64,000 nt of DNA from Roseateles_E cavernae (GTDB taxonomy: Bacteria; Pseudomonadota; Gammaproteobacteria; Burkholderiales; Burkholderiaceae_C): positions 23,898 through 87,897 of the forward strand of contig NZ_JBDPLH010000012.1 of NCBI RefSeq assembly GCF_040187885.1, given 5' to 3'. Positions 10,933-19,598 of this stretch are shown here, in pieces. The notes under the pieces are model-generated. The model saw only the letters and a program-made list of their open reading frames with translations. It searched no databases and had not been told where the DNA came from. The position numbers were made by a program, and so were the translations under genes. Position 1 is the first letter of the stretch; each line of letters begins with the position of its first letter.

Positions 10933-11361
10933 ATGGGCATGAACGTCGGATCCTCTTCCGGCGATGACGAAGTGGTCTCGACCATCAACACCACGCCCCT
11001 CGTGGACGTGATGTTGGTGCTGTTGATCATCTTCCTCATCACCATTCCGGTGGTGACGCAATCGGTGACCTTGTCTCTGCCCAAAGAGACCAATGTCGTG
11101 CGCGTGACCAAGCCGGAAAATATCGAGCTGGCGGTGACCAAGGACGGCGACGTCTACTGGAACACCGCTCTGGTGCCGGACAGCGAAGCGCTGGTGGCGC
11201 GACTGAAGAAGGTGTCGGTGCTTGACCCGCAGCCCGAAGTGCATATCCGTGGCGACGAGAAGTCGCGCTACGAATCGGTGGGGCGCGTGATGGTGGCCTG
11301 CCAGCGCGCGGGCATCGTGAAGATCAGCTTCGTCACCGAGCCTCCGGCGCGCGGTGGTTGA
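10933..11361 (+). CDS. exbD: ExbD biopolymer transport protein, copy 1
   Basis: This is the ExbD partner of the proton channel. The 142-residue protein has a short cytoplasmic N-terminus, one transmembrane helix beginning at INTTPLVDVMLVLLIIFLIT with the essential membrane Asp in LVDVML, and a periplasmic domain ending RAGIVKISFVTEPP. It starts 25 bp after exbB. The first residues MGMNVGSSSG are identical to those of the following exbD, so the two are tandem paralogues that have diverged after duplication. Confidence 0.93.
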   Translation: MGMNVGSSSGDDEVVSTINTTPLVDVMLVLLIIFLITIPVVTQSVTLSLPKETNVVRVTKPENIELAVTKDGDVYWNTALVPDSEALVARLKKVSVLDPQPEVHIRGDEKSRYESVGRVMVACQRAGIVKISFVTEPPARGG

Positions 11362-11377
11362 GGCGAGGAGCTAGAGC

Positions 11378-11809
11378 ATGGGAATGAATGTAGGCAGCTC
11401 GTCCGGTGGTGACGAACCCGAGGTGATGCTGGACGTCAACACCACGCCGCTGATCGATGTGATGCTGGTGCTGCTGGTGATGCTGATCATCACCATCCCG
11501 ATCCAGCTGCACTCGGTGAACCTGGACATGCCGGCGGGCAACCCGCCGCCGCCGACCAAGGAGCCGGTGGTGCACGAGGTCTTCATCGACTTCGACGGCA
11601 CGGTCAGCTGGGATGGCGTGGCGCTGGCCAATCATGCGGCCGTCGAGGCCAAGCTGGCCGAGATCGCAGCGGAGCCGGACCAGTCCGAGATCCACATCAA
11701 GCCCAACAAGCTGGTCGAGTACGGCAATGTGGCGGCGGTGATGGCGGCGGCTCAGCGGCTCGGCGTCAAGAAGATGGGCATGGTCGGCAACGAGCAGTTC
11801 ATCGACTGA
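11378..11809 (+). CDS. exbD: ExbD biopolymer transport protein, copy 2
   Basis: This is the second ExbD of the operon, 143 residues, 16 bp after the first. It has the same MGMNVGSSSG start and the same helix with the proton-carrying Asp (NTTPLIDVMLVLLVMLIIT). Its periplasmic domain differs, with a PAGNPPPPTKEP insertion after the helix. Channels contain more than one ExbD chain, so the two copies could form mixed dimers or alternative complexes; that is inference. A hairpin terminator follows immediately. Confidence 0.93.
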   Translation: MGMNVGSSSGGDEPEVMLDVNTTPLIDVMLVLLVMLIITIPIQLHSVNLDMPAGNPPPPTKEPVVHEVFIDFDGTVSWDGVALANHAAVEAKLAEIAAEPDQSEIHIKPNKLVEYGNVAAVMAAAQRLGVKKMGMVGNEQFID

Positions 11810-11828
11810 TGCAGGCATGATCGAACGA

Positions 11829-11860
11829 ACGCGCTGCCCGCAAGGGCGGCGCGTTTTTTT
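11829..11860 (+). terminator. Intrinsic terminator or attenuator between exbD and the TPR gene
   Basis: An 11-bp stem (ACGCGCTGCCC at 11829-11839, GGGCGGCGCGT at 11844-11854, one G-U pair) with loop GCAA is followed by seven T residues. Only about 15 bases separate it from the next start codon, leaving no room for a promoter between them. It probably reduces, rather than abolishes, transcription of the downstream gene. Confidence 0.85.
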
Positions 11861-11874
11861 CTTAGGAGAATGCA

Positions 11875-13125
11875 ATGATGAAGTTCAAGACCCTCGCCAG
11901 CGTCGCTGTCGGCACGGCGGCCTTTGTGTTCGGCAGCGCTCCGCAGGGCGAGCTGGGTTTCGCCAGCGCCGCAGCCCAGGCGGAGTCGGTGCGCCCCGAG
12001 GTGGGCAAGCACCTGAAGGATGCGGCTGCGCTGATCAAGAGCGGCAAGCACAAGGAAGCGCTGGCCAAGCTGCGCGACGCCGAAGGCGTGTCCGGCCGCA
12101 CCGCCGCCGAGAACAATGCGATCGAGGGCACGCGCTTCTCGGCCGCGATGGGTGCCAACGATCCCGACTCGATGGCCCGCGCCTTCGAAGTGCTGAAGCC
12201 CCGCCTGGCCGCTGCGCAGCAGCTGCAGTATATGGAGGCCGTGGCCGGCACCTATCTGCGCGCCAACAATGCGCCGAAGGCGCTGGAGTGGGCCAACAAG
12301 TACTTCGCAGCCGGCGGTGCTAGCGGCACGATGAAGACGGTGCAGCAGCAGGCGCAGTTCAAGTCGGGCGATATGACGGCCGTGCTGAAGGACACGCTGG
12401 CCGAAGTGCAGGCCGACGAGCGCGCCGGCAAGGCGCCGTCGCAGGACAAGCTCAATCTGCTGCTCTACGCGGCGCAGAAGAAGAACGACGCCACCACCGA
12501 GTCCCTGGCCACCGAGAAGCTGCTGAACTACTACCCGCGCAAGGAGCTGTGGGCCCAGATCCTCGGCGGCCTGCCGCAGAAGCGGGGCTTCTCGCCGCGC
12601 TTCGGTCTGGACGTGTTCCGTCTGAAGCTGGCGACCGGCAATATGCGCGATGCCAACGACTATATGGAGATGGCCCAGCTGGCGGCCCAGGCCGGCTATC
12701 CGGAAGAGGGCAAGCAGGTCGTCGAAAAGGGTCTGGCCGCCAATGTGCTGGGTCAGGGCGCCGAAGGTGCGCGCCACAAGCGTCTGCTGGACCTGATGGT
12801 CAAGCGCATCGGCGAGGCCAAGGCTGCCCAGGCCAGCGCCGAGCAGGCCGCCGAAGCGGCCAAGGAAGGCGACGCCCTGGTCGCGCTGGGCCTGGCCCAG
12901 GTCTTCCGTGGCGAGGCCGCCCATGGCCTGAAGCTGGTCGAGGCCGGCATCGCCAAGGGCAATCTGAAGCGCCCCGACGATGCCAAGCTGTATCAGGGCC
13001 TGGCCCTGTTCACGGCCGGTGACATCGCCAAGGCCCAGACCGCCTGGCGCGGCGTCAAGGGCAATGACGGTGCGGCCGAACTGGCACGCCTGTGGACCAT
13101 CCATTCGCGCAGTGCCAAGAAGTAA
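11875..13125 (+). CDS. Exported TPR-like protein of the Ton operon
   Basis: This 416-residue protein has an N-terminal export signal ending near ASAAAQA and is otherwise made of helical repeats resembling degenerate tetratricopeptide motifs (for example AAALIKSGKHKEALAKLRDAEG around residues 47-68 and GLALFTAGDIAKAQTAWRGV near the C-terminus). No catalytic motif is seen. It follows tonB-exbB-exbD-exbD with a Shine-Dalgarno AGGAG and an intrinsic terminator in between. TPR-type accessory proteins are known in TonB2-like systems (TtpC in Vibrio is the named example), so a periplasmic accessory role is plausible, but homology to TtpC is not established here. Either ATG of the MM start could be used. 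Confidence 0.75.
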   Translation: MMKFKTLASVAVGTAAFVFGSAPQGELGFASAAAQAESVRPEVGKHLKDAAALIKSGKHKEALAKLRDAEGVSGRTAAENNAIEGTRFSAAMGANDPDSMARAFEVLKPRLAAAQQLQYMEAVAGTYLRANNAPKALEWANKYFAAGGASGTMKTVQQQAQFKSGDMTAVLKDTLAEVQADERAGKAPSQDKLNLLLYAAQKKNDATTESLATEKLLNYYPRKELWAQILGGLPQKRGFSPRFGLDVFRLKLATGNMRDANDYMEMAQLAAQAGYPEEGKQVVEKGLAANVLGQGAEGARHKRLLDLMVKRIGEAKAAQASAEQAAEAAKEGDALVALGLAQVFRGEAAHGLKLVEAGIAKGNLKRPDDAKLYQGLALFTAGDIAKAQTAWRGVKGNDGAAELARLWTIHSRSAKK

Positions 13126-13159
13126 GGCCTGCACGGCTGCATGAACCAGCCTGCATGAC

Positions 13160-13190
13160 AAACGGCCTCTTCGGAGGCCGTTTCCTTTTG
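13160..13190. terminator. Bidirectional terminator with UUCG tetraloop
   Basis: A perfect 10-bp stem (AAACGGCCTC at 13160-13169, GAGGCCGTTT at 13174-13183) closes a TTCG loop, and CCTTTTG follows. It sits between the converging TPR gene and the dehydrogenase gene and could serve both; the A/T pairs at the stem base supply a T-run in either direction. Confidence 0.85.
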
Positions 13191-13204
13191 GTCGAGCGCG
13201 CGGC

Positions 13205-13963
13205 TTACTTCGGCGCCAGCCGGATCGCGCCGTCCAGGCGTATCACCTCGCCGTTGAGCATCTCATTGGTGACGATCTGGTGCACCAGCTTGGCATAGTC
13301 CTCAGGCGTGCCCAGGCGGGACGGGAAGGGCACGCCGGCGGCCAGTGCGTCCTGCACCTCCTGCGGCATGCCGAACAGCATCGGCGTACCGAAGATGCCC
13401 GGGGCGATGGTCATATTGCGGATGCCGTTGCGCGCCAGATCGCGGGCGATCGGCAGGGTCATGCCGACCACGCCGCCCTTGGAGGCCGCATAGGCCGCCT
13501 GGCCGATCTGGCCGTCATAGGCAGCGACCGACGCGGTCGAGATCAGCACGCCGCGCTCGCCGGTGCTCTCGGGCTCGTTCTTGCTCATGGCCTCGGCGGC
13601 CAGGCGGATCATATTGAAGCTGCCGATCAGATTGACGGTCACGACCTTGCTGAACAAGGCCAGCGCATGGGCGCCTTCCTTGCCCACCGTCTTGGCGGCC
13701 GGTGCGATGCCGGCGCAGTTGACCAGGCCCATCAGCTTGCCCATCGCGACCGCCTTGACGACGACGGCCTGGCCATCGGCCTCCTGGCTGACATCGGCCT
13801 TGACGAAGGCGCCGTGCAGCTCCTTGGCCAGGGCTTCGCCGCGCTCGACCTGCAGATCGGCGATCACGACCATCGCGCCTTCGCGCGCCAGCATGCGGGC
13901 CGTGCCTTCGCCCAGGCCCGACGCGCCGCCGGTCACGATGAATACCTTGCCTGCGATGTCCAT
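13205..13963 (-). CDS. HSD10-like short-chain dehydrogenase (3-hydroxyacyl-CoA / 2-methyl-3-hydroxybutyryl-CoA dehydrogenase)
   Basis: This SDR oxidises 3-hydroxyacyl-CoA with NAD+, most likely in branched-chain amino acid (isoleucine) or fatty-acid breakdown. The 252-residue protein has the cofactor motif TGGASGLG (residues 11-18), NCAG at 82-85, and the catalytic pair Tyr158/Lys162 in YAASK. The insertion around [19 protein letters not shown] and the ending [13 protein letters not shown] are typical of the type-2 (HSD17B10) subgroup. A perfect palindrome resembling a LiuR operator lies 23 bp upstream of the start, which fits branched-chain catabolism. The exact substrate is inferred from family and operator. 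Confidence 0.85.
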   Translation of the reverse strand: MDIAGKVFIVTGGASGLGEGTARMLAREGAMVVIADLQVERGEALAKELHGAFVKADVSQEADGQAVVVKAVAMGKLMGLVNCAGIAPAAKTVGKEGAHALALFSKVVTVNLIGSFNMIRLAAEAMSKNEPESTGERGVLISTASVAAYDGQIGQAAYAASKGGVVGMTLPIARDLARNGIRNMTIAPGIFGTPMLFGMPQEVQDALAAGVPFPSRLGTPEDYAKLVHQIVTNEMLNGEVIRLDGAIRLAPK

Positions 13964-13985
13964 AAAGTCTCCTGTTTGGATTACG

Positions 13986-14001
13986 TTGACGTAAACGTCA
14001 A
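13986..14001. promoter_or_regulatory. LiuR-like operator palindrome
   Basis: TTGACGT-AA-ACGTCAA is a perfect 16-bp inverted repeat located 23 bp upstream of the dehydrogenase start. MerR-family LiuR regulators of branched-chain amino acid catabolism bind CGT-rich palindromes of this general kind in proteobacteria. No regulator gene is nearby, so the assignment rests on resemblance recalled from that family. Confidence 0.55.
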
Positions 14002-14010
14002 TTGTCGATC

Positions 14011-14037
14011 AAGAAAAAGCCGCTGAACAGCGGCTTT
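14011..14037 (-). terminator. Terminator of the exbB-to-adk operon
   Basis: A perfect 10-bp stem (AAAGCCGCTG at 14016-14025, CAGCGGCTTT at 14028-14037) is followed, reading on the minus strand, by TTTTTC. It lies 20 bp after the adk stop and ends the long minus-strand operon. Confidence 0.85.
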
Positions 14038-14057
14038 GTCGGATCTGGTTTGCAGCT

Positions 14058-14828
<771 letters not shown>

Positions 14829-14843
14829 TCACGCCCTTGTAAC

Positions 14844-15608
14844 TCAGGCGCCGGCTGTGACCAGGGCGCGCACCCGCGCCAGATCCTCGGGCGTATCGAC
14901 ACCCGGCCCCGGGCGCTCGGCGCTGATGTGCACCGCGATGCGCTCGCCATGCCAGAGCACGCGCAGCTGCTCCAGCGACTCGATCTGCTCCAGCGGGCTG
15001 GCCGCCAGGCCCGGGAAGCGGCGCAGAAAGCCGGCCTGGTAGGCGTACAGGCCGACATGGCGCAGCGCCGAGCCGGGTCGGGGGCCCGAGCCGTCGCGCC
15101 AGCAGGGGATCGGCGCGCGCGAGAAATACAGCGCCGTGCCGCGTGCATCGGTCACCAGCTTGACCACATTCGGGTTGGCGAACTCGGCCCGGCCTTGGTC
15201 CGTGTCGTCCAGCGCATGGGCCACCGTGCTCATCACGCAGTCTGCGCGCTCGCGCAGCAGCGCGGCGCAGGCATTGATCATGGCCGGCGCGATCAGCGGC
15301 TCGTCGCCCTGCACATTGACGACCAGATCGCTGCCGTCCAGCCCCAGCTGCTCGCAGGCTTCGGCCAGCCGGTCGCTGCCCGAGGCATGGTCGGCCCGGG
15401 TCAGCAGCGCACGCACGCCATGGGCCTGGCAGGCCGCCAGCACCTCGGGCGCGTCGCTTGCGACCACCACCGCGCGGGCCTGCGACAGCGCTGCGCGCTG
15501 CGCGACCCGCACAATCATCGGCAGGCCGCCGATATCGGCCAGCGGCTTGTTGGGCAGGCGGGTCGAGGCCAGCCGGGCCGGCACGATGACGGTGAAGCCC
15601 TCGCTCAT
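14844..15608 (-). CDS. kdsB: 3-deoxy-manno-octulosonate cytidylyltransferase
   Basis: KdsB activates Kdo to CMP-Kdo for lipopolysaccharide inner-core synthesis. The 254-residue protein starts with the nucleotidyltransferase signature [17 protein letters not shown], followed by [18 protein letters not shown] and the metal-binding [10 protein letters not shown]. It ends [14 protein letters not shown], as in the family. Its ATG overlaps the stop of the Trm112-like gene (TCAT overlap on the plus strand). Clustering with lpxK is the usual arrangement. Confidence 0.97.
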   Translation of the reverse strand: MSEGFTVIVPARLASTRLPNKPLADIGGLPMIVRVAQRAALSQARAVVVASDAPEVLAACQAHGVRALLTRADHASGSDRLAEACEQLGLDGSDLVVNVQGDEPLIAPAMINACAALLRERADCVMSTVAHALDDTDQGRAEFANPNVVKLVTDARGTALYFSRAPIPCWRDGSGPRPGSALRHVGLYAYQAGFLRRFPGLAASPLEQIESLEQLRVLWHGERIAVHISAERPGPGVDTPEDLARVRALVTAGA

Positions 15609-15787
15609 TGCGGTGCGTCCAGCACCCGGGCCTCGCTCTCCAGCATCACCGGGATGCCGTCGCGCACCGGGAAGGCCAGGCGGTCGGCATGGCAGATCAG
15701 CTCGCGGCTGCCGTCACCGCTGCGCTGATGCTCCAGAGGCCCTTTGCAAATCGGGCAGACCAGCATTTCCAGCAATCGGATGTCCAT
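15605..15787 (-). CDS. Trm112 family (YcaR-like) small zinc-ribbon protein
   Basis: This 60-residue protein carries [11 protein letters not shown] near the N-terminus (two cysteines), a third cysteine in [13 protein letters not shown] and the hallmark [15 protein letters not shown]. These features define the Trm112/YcaR family found between lpxK and kdsB in many proteobacteria. Only three candidate zinc ligands are visible, as is common in the bacterial forms. Its precise function is unknown; eukaryotic Trm112 activates methyltransferases. Confidence 0.92.
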   Translation of the reverse strand: MDIRLLEMLVCPICKGPLEHQRSGDGSRELICHADRLAFPVRDGIPVMLESEARVLDAPQ

Positions 15788-15795
15788 AGCTATCG

Positions 15796-16809
15796 TTATC
15801 TCGGCAGCGCCTGCAAGGCTTGCTGCAGCGCGCGCTCAAAGGAGTCGTCGGGCCTGAAGTCTAGCGCCACCACCCAGACCCGGGTGCGGCCCAGCTGCTC
15901 GGGCCGCAGCTTGACCGCGTCCTTCTCGGTCAGCAAGACCTCGGCGGTGTCGGCCGGCCAGGGCAGCGTGCTGAAGTCATGGTGGTCGGGCAGGGGCAGG
16001 GGCAGCACATCCAGCCCCTGGGCGCGCAGCATCGTGAAGAAGCGCTCCGGCTGCGCCAGGCCGGCGGCCGCCAGCACCGGGCGGCCGCGCAGGCCTTGCC
16101 AGGCCAGCGGATCGGCCGCCGCACCCTGCCACCAGGCCGCCAGCTCCACGGCGCCGGCCAGCTGGCGCCGCGCCAGATGGCCGGGCAGCGCGGTGCTGGG
16201 CGCGCCGGCGTTATACAGCACCAGGCTGGGCTCGGCACTCATGGTCCGGCGCTGGCGCAGCGGCCCGGCCGGCAGCAGCCGGCCATTGCCCAGGCCGCGC
16301 TCGTCGAACACCAGCACGCTCAAGCGCCTCGGCAGCCGCCAGTGCTGCAGCCCGTCGTCGCTGATCAGCAGGCGCAGCTCGGGCCGCGCGGCCAGCAGCG
16401 CGCGGGCTGCGGCCACCCGGTCGCGGCCCACGGCCACCGGCGCGCCGCTGCGCAGATGGATCAGCAGTGGCTCGTCGCCGACCTCGGCGGCCGTGCTGGC
16501 GCGGTCCACCAGCCGCAGCTCGTCGTTGTCGCGGCCATAGCCGCGCGAGATCACGCCGGCCGCCAGGCCCTGGGCCTGCAGCAGCCGCAGCAGGGCGAGC
16601 GTCGTGGGGGTCTTGCCGGCCCCGCCGACGATCCAGTTGCCGACCACGATGACCGGCACCGGCAGGGCCTCGGCACGCCGCAGGCCGAGCCGGTAGAGCA
16701 GGGCGCGGATCTCGATCAGCAGCCCGTAGATCCAGCCCAGCGGGCGCAAGGCCTGGGCCAACGGCCCACCTTCTTGCCAGGCCCGCTGCAGGCGCTCGGC
16801 GAGGCTCAT
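15796..16809 (-). CDS. lpxK: Tetraacyldisaccharide 4'-kinase
   Basis: LpxK phosphorylates the 4' position of the lipid A disaccharide precursor at the inner membrane. The 337-residue protein has a hydrophobic amphipathic N-terminal segment (about residues 20-40), the P-loop [31 protein letters not shown] with its conserved aspartates, and PDHHDF and LTEKDAVKL toward the C-terminus. I chose the ATG at 16809, four bases after the exbD stop, because upstream in-frame starts fall within exbD. The operon ties lipid A synthesis to an ExbB/ExbD pair. Confidence 0.96.
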   Translation of the reverse strand: MSLAERLQRAWQEGGPLAQALRPLGWIYGLLIEIRALLYRLGLRRAEALPVPVIVVGNWIVGGAGKTPTTLALLRLLQAQGLAAGVISRGYGRDNDELRLVDRASTAAEVGDEPLLIHLRSGAPVAVGRDRVAAARALLAARPELRLLISDDGLQHWRLPRRLSVLVFDERGLGNGRLLPAGPLRQRRTMSAEPSLVLYNAGAPSTALPGHLARRQLAGAVELAAWWQGAAADPLAWQGLRGRPVLAAAGLAQPERFFTMLRAQGLDVLPLPLPDHHDFSTLPWPADTAEVLLTEKDAVKLRPEQLGRTRVWVVALDFRPDDSFERALQQALQALPR

Positions 16810-16813
16810 CGGG

Positions 16814-17233
16814 CTACTTCGCGGCGTCGCCCTGGGCGGCAAAGGTCAGGCGGTTGAGCCCGGCGCGGCGGGCCGCGTCCATCACGTTGACGACGGCCTG
16901 GTGGGCCGCGTTGGCATCGGCCGAGATGATGATCATGGTCTCGGGCTGGCCGGCGCTGGCCTGTTGCAGCGCGGCGGCCAGCAGCTCGGGCGTGCGGCCC
17001 TCGACGGCCTGGCGGTTCACCGCATAGCGGCCGTCGGCCGAAATGGCGACGATGATCTCGCGCGGCCGCTCCTGCAGCTTGTCGGCATTGGCCGTCGGCA
17101 GCGTGACCTGCAGCTCGGTGAAGCGGGAATAGGTGGTCGACAGCATCAGAAAGATCAGGATCACCAACAACACGTCGATGAAGGGGATCAGATTGATCTC
17201 GGGCTCGTCGGCCTTGCGCTGGCGGAACTTCAT
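16814..17233 (-). CDS. exbD: ExbD/TolR family protein of the lpxK operon
   Basis: This 139-residue ExbD-type proton channel subunit has a helix starting at INLIPFIDVLLVILIFLML with the conserved membrane Asp, then a periplasmic domain ending RAGLNRLTFAAQGDAAK. The ATG at 17233 overlaps the stop of the upstream exbB. It is clearly distinct from the two ExbD proteins at 10.9-11.8 kb. In Burkholderiales this exbB-exbD pair regularly precedes lpxK. It may energise TonB or another envelope process; no tonB is adjacent. Confidence 0.93.
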   Translation of the reverse strand: MKFRQRKADEPEINLIPFIDVLLVILIFLMLSTTYSRFTELQVTLPTANADKLQERPREIIVAISADGRYAVNRQAVEGRTPELLAAALQQASAGQPETMIIISADANAAHQAVVNVMDAARRAGLNRLTFAAQGDAAK

Positions 17234-17883
17234 TTGCCGCTGCGCACCGCCGGCTGTGCCGGGGCGGCCTGGGTGAAGCGCGTCAGATGGTTCATGAAGC
17301 GCTCGCTGGCCTGCTCCAGCTCCAGCACATAGACCTCGACCAGGCCGCGGAAGTAGCGGTAGCACATCAGCGAGGGGATCGCGATGATCAGGCCGAAGGC
17401 GGTGTTGTAGAGCGCGATCGAGATGCCGTGGGCCAGCTGTGCGGGGTTGGCGCCGCTCGGGCTCTGGCTGCCGAAGATCTCTATCATGCCGACCACCGTG
17501 CCCAGCAGGCCCAGCAGAGGCGCGGCCGTCGCGATCGTGCCCAGCGTGTTCAGATAGCGTTCGAGCTTGTGGATGGCAGACCGGCCGGCCAGCTCGAAGG
17601 TCTGGCGCAGCCTGGCATCGGGAATGCGCGGATCGGCGATCACCGCACGCAGCCCGCTGGCCAGCAGCTGGCCCAGCACCGAGTTCTCGGCCAGCTTGTT
17701 GACCACCTCGGCGCTGGGCAGGTGCTGGTTGGTGACGCTGAGCACCTCATCGAGCAGGGTCGGCGGCGCGATGCGCGCGCTGCGCAGGCTGGTCAGCCGC
17801 TCGATGACCAGGGTCAGTGCCACGACGGAGCACAGGAGCAGGGGCCAGATCGGCCAGCCGGCGGCTTGTATGATCGAAAACAA
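17230..17883 (-). CDS. exbB: ExbB/TolQ family proton channel protein
   Basis: This MotA/TolQ/ExbB channel component has 217 residues and three membrane helices: an N-terminal one in IWPLLLCSVVALTLVIERL, then a pair around LGTIATAAPLLGLLGTVVGMIEIF and GISIALYNTAFGLIIAIPSLMCYRYF. It has no signal peptide extension, unlike the ExbB at 10.1 kb, and so resembles the standard short form. It is the first gene of the exbB-exbD-lpxK-Trm112-kdsB-adk operon, so the operon promoter should lie in the 350-bp gap to its right. Confidence 0.92.
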   Translation of the reverse strand: MFSIIQAAGWPIWPLLLCSVVALTLVIERLTSLRSARIAPPTLLDEVLSVTNQHLPSAEVVNKLAENSVLGQLLASGLRAVIADPRIPDARLRQTFELAGRSAIHKLERYLNTLGTIATAAPLLGLLGTVVGMIEIFGSQSPSGANPAQLAHGISIALYNTAFGLIIAIPSLMCYRYFRGLVEVYVLELEQASERFMNHLTRFTQAAPAQPAVRSGK

Positions 17884-18234
17884 AGGCGCTCCCTCTTGAG
17901 AAGACAGGGCCGACCGTCAACCGGCCCGCCGCGATGCGCGCGATTATGGCCCGAAGGCGGGCCCGCTTCGGCAGTCTCGGCGTCAGGTCTTGCCCGCACA
18001 TCCAAACAGTCCACTTTCGCTGTGGATAACTTTGTGGGCAAGCTGGCCCGGTGGCCCGCCGAGGCCCGAAAAATCAAGGGCTTGGATAAATTGCTCAATT
18101 TTTAGGCATGAAAAAACACTTGAAAAACAAGCGTTTATGCGCGTGTGTCAAATCCGTGACGCGCCGGATAGGCCGCCAGGCCCCATTCGGCGCGGCTGTG
18201 GAGTTCTACCCCCGCGCCAGCCTTGGGTTTGCGC
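17884..18234. other. Divergent promoter region exbB / xseA with a DnaA-box-like site
   Basis: This 351-bp region separates two divergent units and has no convincing gene. TGTGGATAA at 18021-18029 is the exact complement of the consensus DnaA box TTATCCACA. It lies between the arms of an imperfect 10-bp inverted repeat (CTTGCCCGCA at 17989-17998, TGTGGGCAAG at 18033-18042). An AT-rich stretch follows at about 18067-18135. One box is not an origin, and the role is unknown. Confidence 0.5.
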
Positions 18235-19530
18235 ATGATTGATGCCCTCCAAGCCGCGCCACGCCGCATGGTCTGGGGGGTCGCGGCCCTGCTGCATGCG
18301 GTCTCCGATGCCTTGCAGACCCGCTTTGCGGTCTGTGTCGTGCAGGGCGAAATCTCGGGCTTCACGCGGGCGGCCAGCGGGCACTGCTATTTCAGCCTGA
18401 AGGACGCCGAGGGGCAGAGCGCGCTGCTGCGCTGTGCGATGTTTCGCCGTGCCACCGCGCTGCTGGACTTCGCGCCCGGCGACGGCCAGCTGGTCGAGCT
18501 GCGCGGCCGGCTGACCCTGTATGAGCCGCGCGGCGAGCTGCAGTTTGTCGTCGAGAGCATGCGCCGCGCCGGCGCCGGCGCGCTGTATGAGCAGTTCCTG
18601 CGCCTGAAGGCCCAGCTGGAGGCGCTGGGCTTTTTCGCGCCGGAGCGCAAGCGCCCGCTGCCGGCCTTCCCGCGCCGCATCGGCGTGATCACCTCGACCG
18701 CCGGCGCCGCCCTGCATGATGTGCTGACGGCGCTGCGCCGCCGTGCGCCGCAGGTGGAGGTCGTCATCTACCCGAGCCCGGTGCAGGGCGCCGAGGCGCC
18801 GCCGGCCCTGGTCCAGGCCGTGCTGACGGCGAATGCGCGCGCCGAGGTCGATGTGCTGCTGCTGTGCCGTGGCGGCGGCTCGCTGGAAGACCTGTGGGCC
18901 TTCAATGACGAGCGGGTGGTGCGGGCGGTGGCCGAGTCGGACCTGCCGCTGGTCTGCGGCGTCGGCCATGAGACCGATGTGACCCTGTGCGATCTGGCCG
19001 CCGACCTGCGCGCTCCCACCCCCACCGCCGCCGCCGAGCTGGCCGCGCCGGCCCAGGCCGGCGAGCTGGCCCGGCTGCAGGCGCTGGCGGGCGCGCTGAG
19101 GCGCCGCATGGACCAGCGCCTGGACGCCGCCGCCCAGCGCCTGGACCGCGCGGCGCTGCGCCTGGCCCGGCCGACCGAGGCCTTGCAGCAGCAGCATCGC
19201 CGCCTCGCCCTGCTGGCCCAGCGCTGGGGTCAGGCCTTGCCTCGGACGGTGGAGCGGCACACCCAGTCGCTGGATCGGCTGCAGGAGCGTCGCGGCCGGG
19301 CGGCCGAGACCCTGCTGCAGCGCCATGCCGCGCGGCTGGACAGCCTGCAGGCACGGCTGCAGGCGCTGGACCCCAAGCGCGTGCTGTCGCGCGGCTACGC
19401 CTGGCTGGACGACGGCCAGGGGCGGGCGCTGAGCTCGGTGCAGCAGCTGAAGCCGCAGACCCAGGTGCACGCGGTGCTGGCCGACGGCGAGGCGCAGCTG
19501 CAGGTACTCGCCACAAAGCCAAGGGCATAG
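18235..19530 (+). CDS. xseA: Exodeoxyribonuclease VII large subunit
   Basis: XseA is the catalytic subunit of exonuclease VII, which degrades single-stranded DNA to oligonucleotides. The 431-residue protein has an N-terminal OB-fold (VVQGEISGFTRAASGHCYFSL at about 40-60), the catalytic core with IGVITSTAGAALHDVL, LLLCRGGGSLEDLWAFND and GVGHETDVTLCDLAADLRAPTPTAAAE, then a long Arg/Gln/Leu-rich coiled coil (about 270-390), and ends DPKRVLSRGYAWL. The ATG at 18235 is preferred over an in-frame TTG at 18223. The xseB small subunit is not adjacent. Confidence 0.96.
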   Translation: MIDALQAAPRRMVWGVAALLHAVSDALQTRFAVCVVQGEISGFTRAASGHCYFSLKDAEGQSALLRCAMFRRATALLDFAPGDGQLVELRGRLTLYEPRGELQFVVESMRRAGAGALYEQFLRLKAQLEALGFFAPERKRPLPAFPRRIGVITSTAGAALHDVLTALRRRAPQVEVVIYPSPVQGAEAPPALVQAVLTANARAEVDVLLLCRGGGSLEDLWAFNDERVVRAVAESDLPLVCGVGHETDVTLCDLAADLRAPTPTAAAELAAPAQAGELARLQALAGALRRRMDQRLDAAAQRLDRAALRLARPTEALQQQHRRLALLAQRWGQALPRTVERHTQSLDRLQERRGRAAETLLQRHAARLDSLQARLQALDPKRVLSRGYAWLDDGQGRALSSVQQLKPQTQVHAVLADGEAQLQVLATKPRA

Positions 19531-19598
19531 CCAAGCTGCCTACAATCGCAGCCGGACTGAAATCATCCACCCGAACGATAGCTTGAAGAGGAGTTGAT

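Noticed and set aside
18021..18029. A replication origin at the DnaA-box-like site
   Set aside because: Only one box is seen, with no dnaA, dnaN, parA or cluster of boxes nearby.
18107..18240. A short plus-strand frame beginning MKKHLKNK before xseA
   Set aside because: It has no clear Shine-Dalgarno and no known relative; it runs into the xseA start and is best explained by chance in the AT-richer leader.
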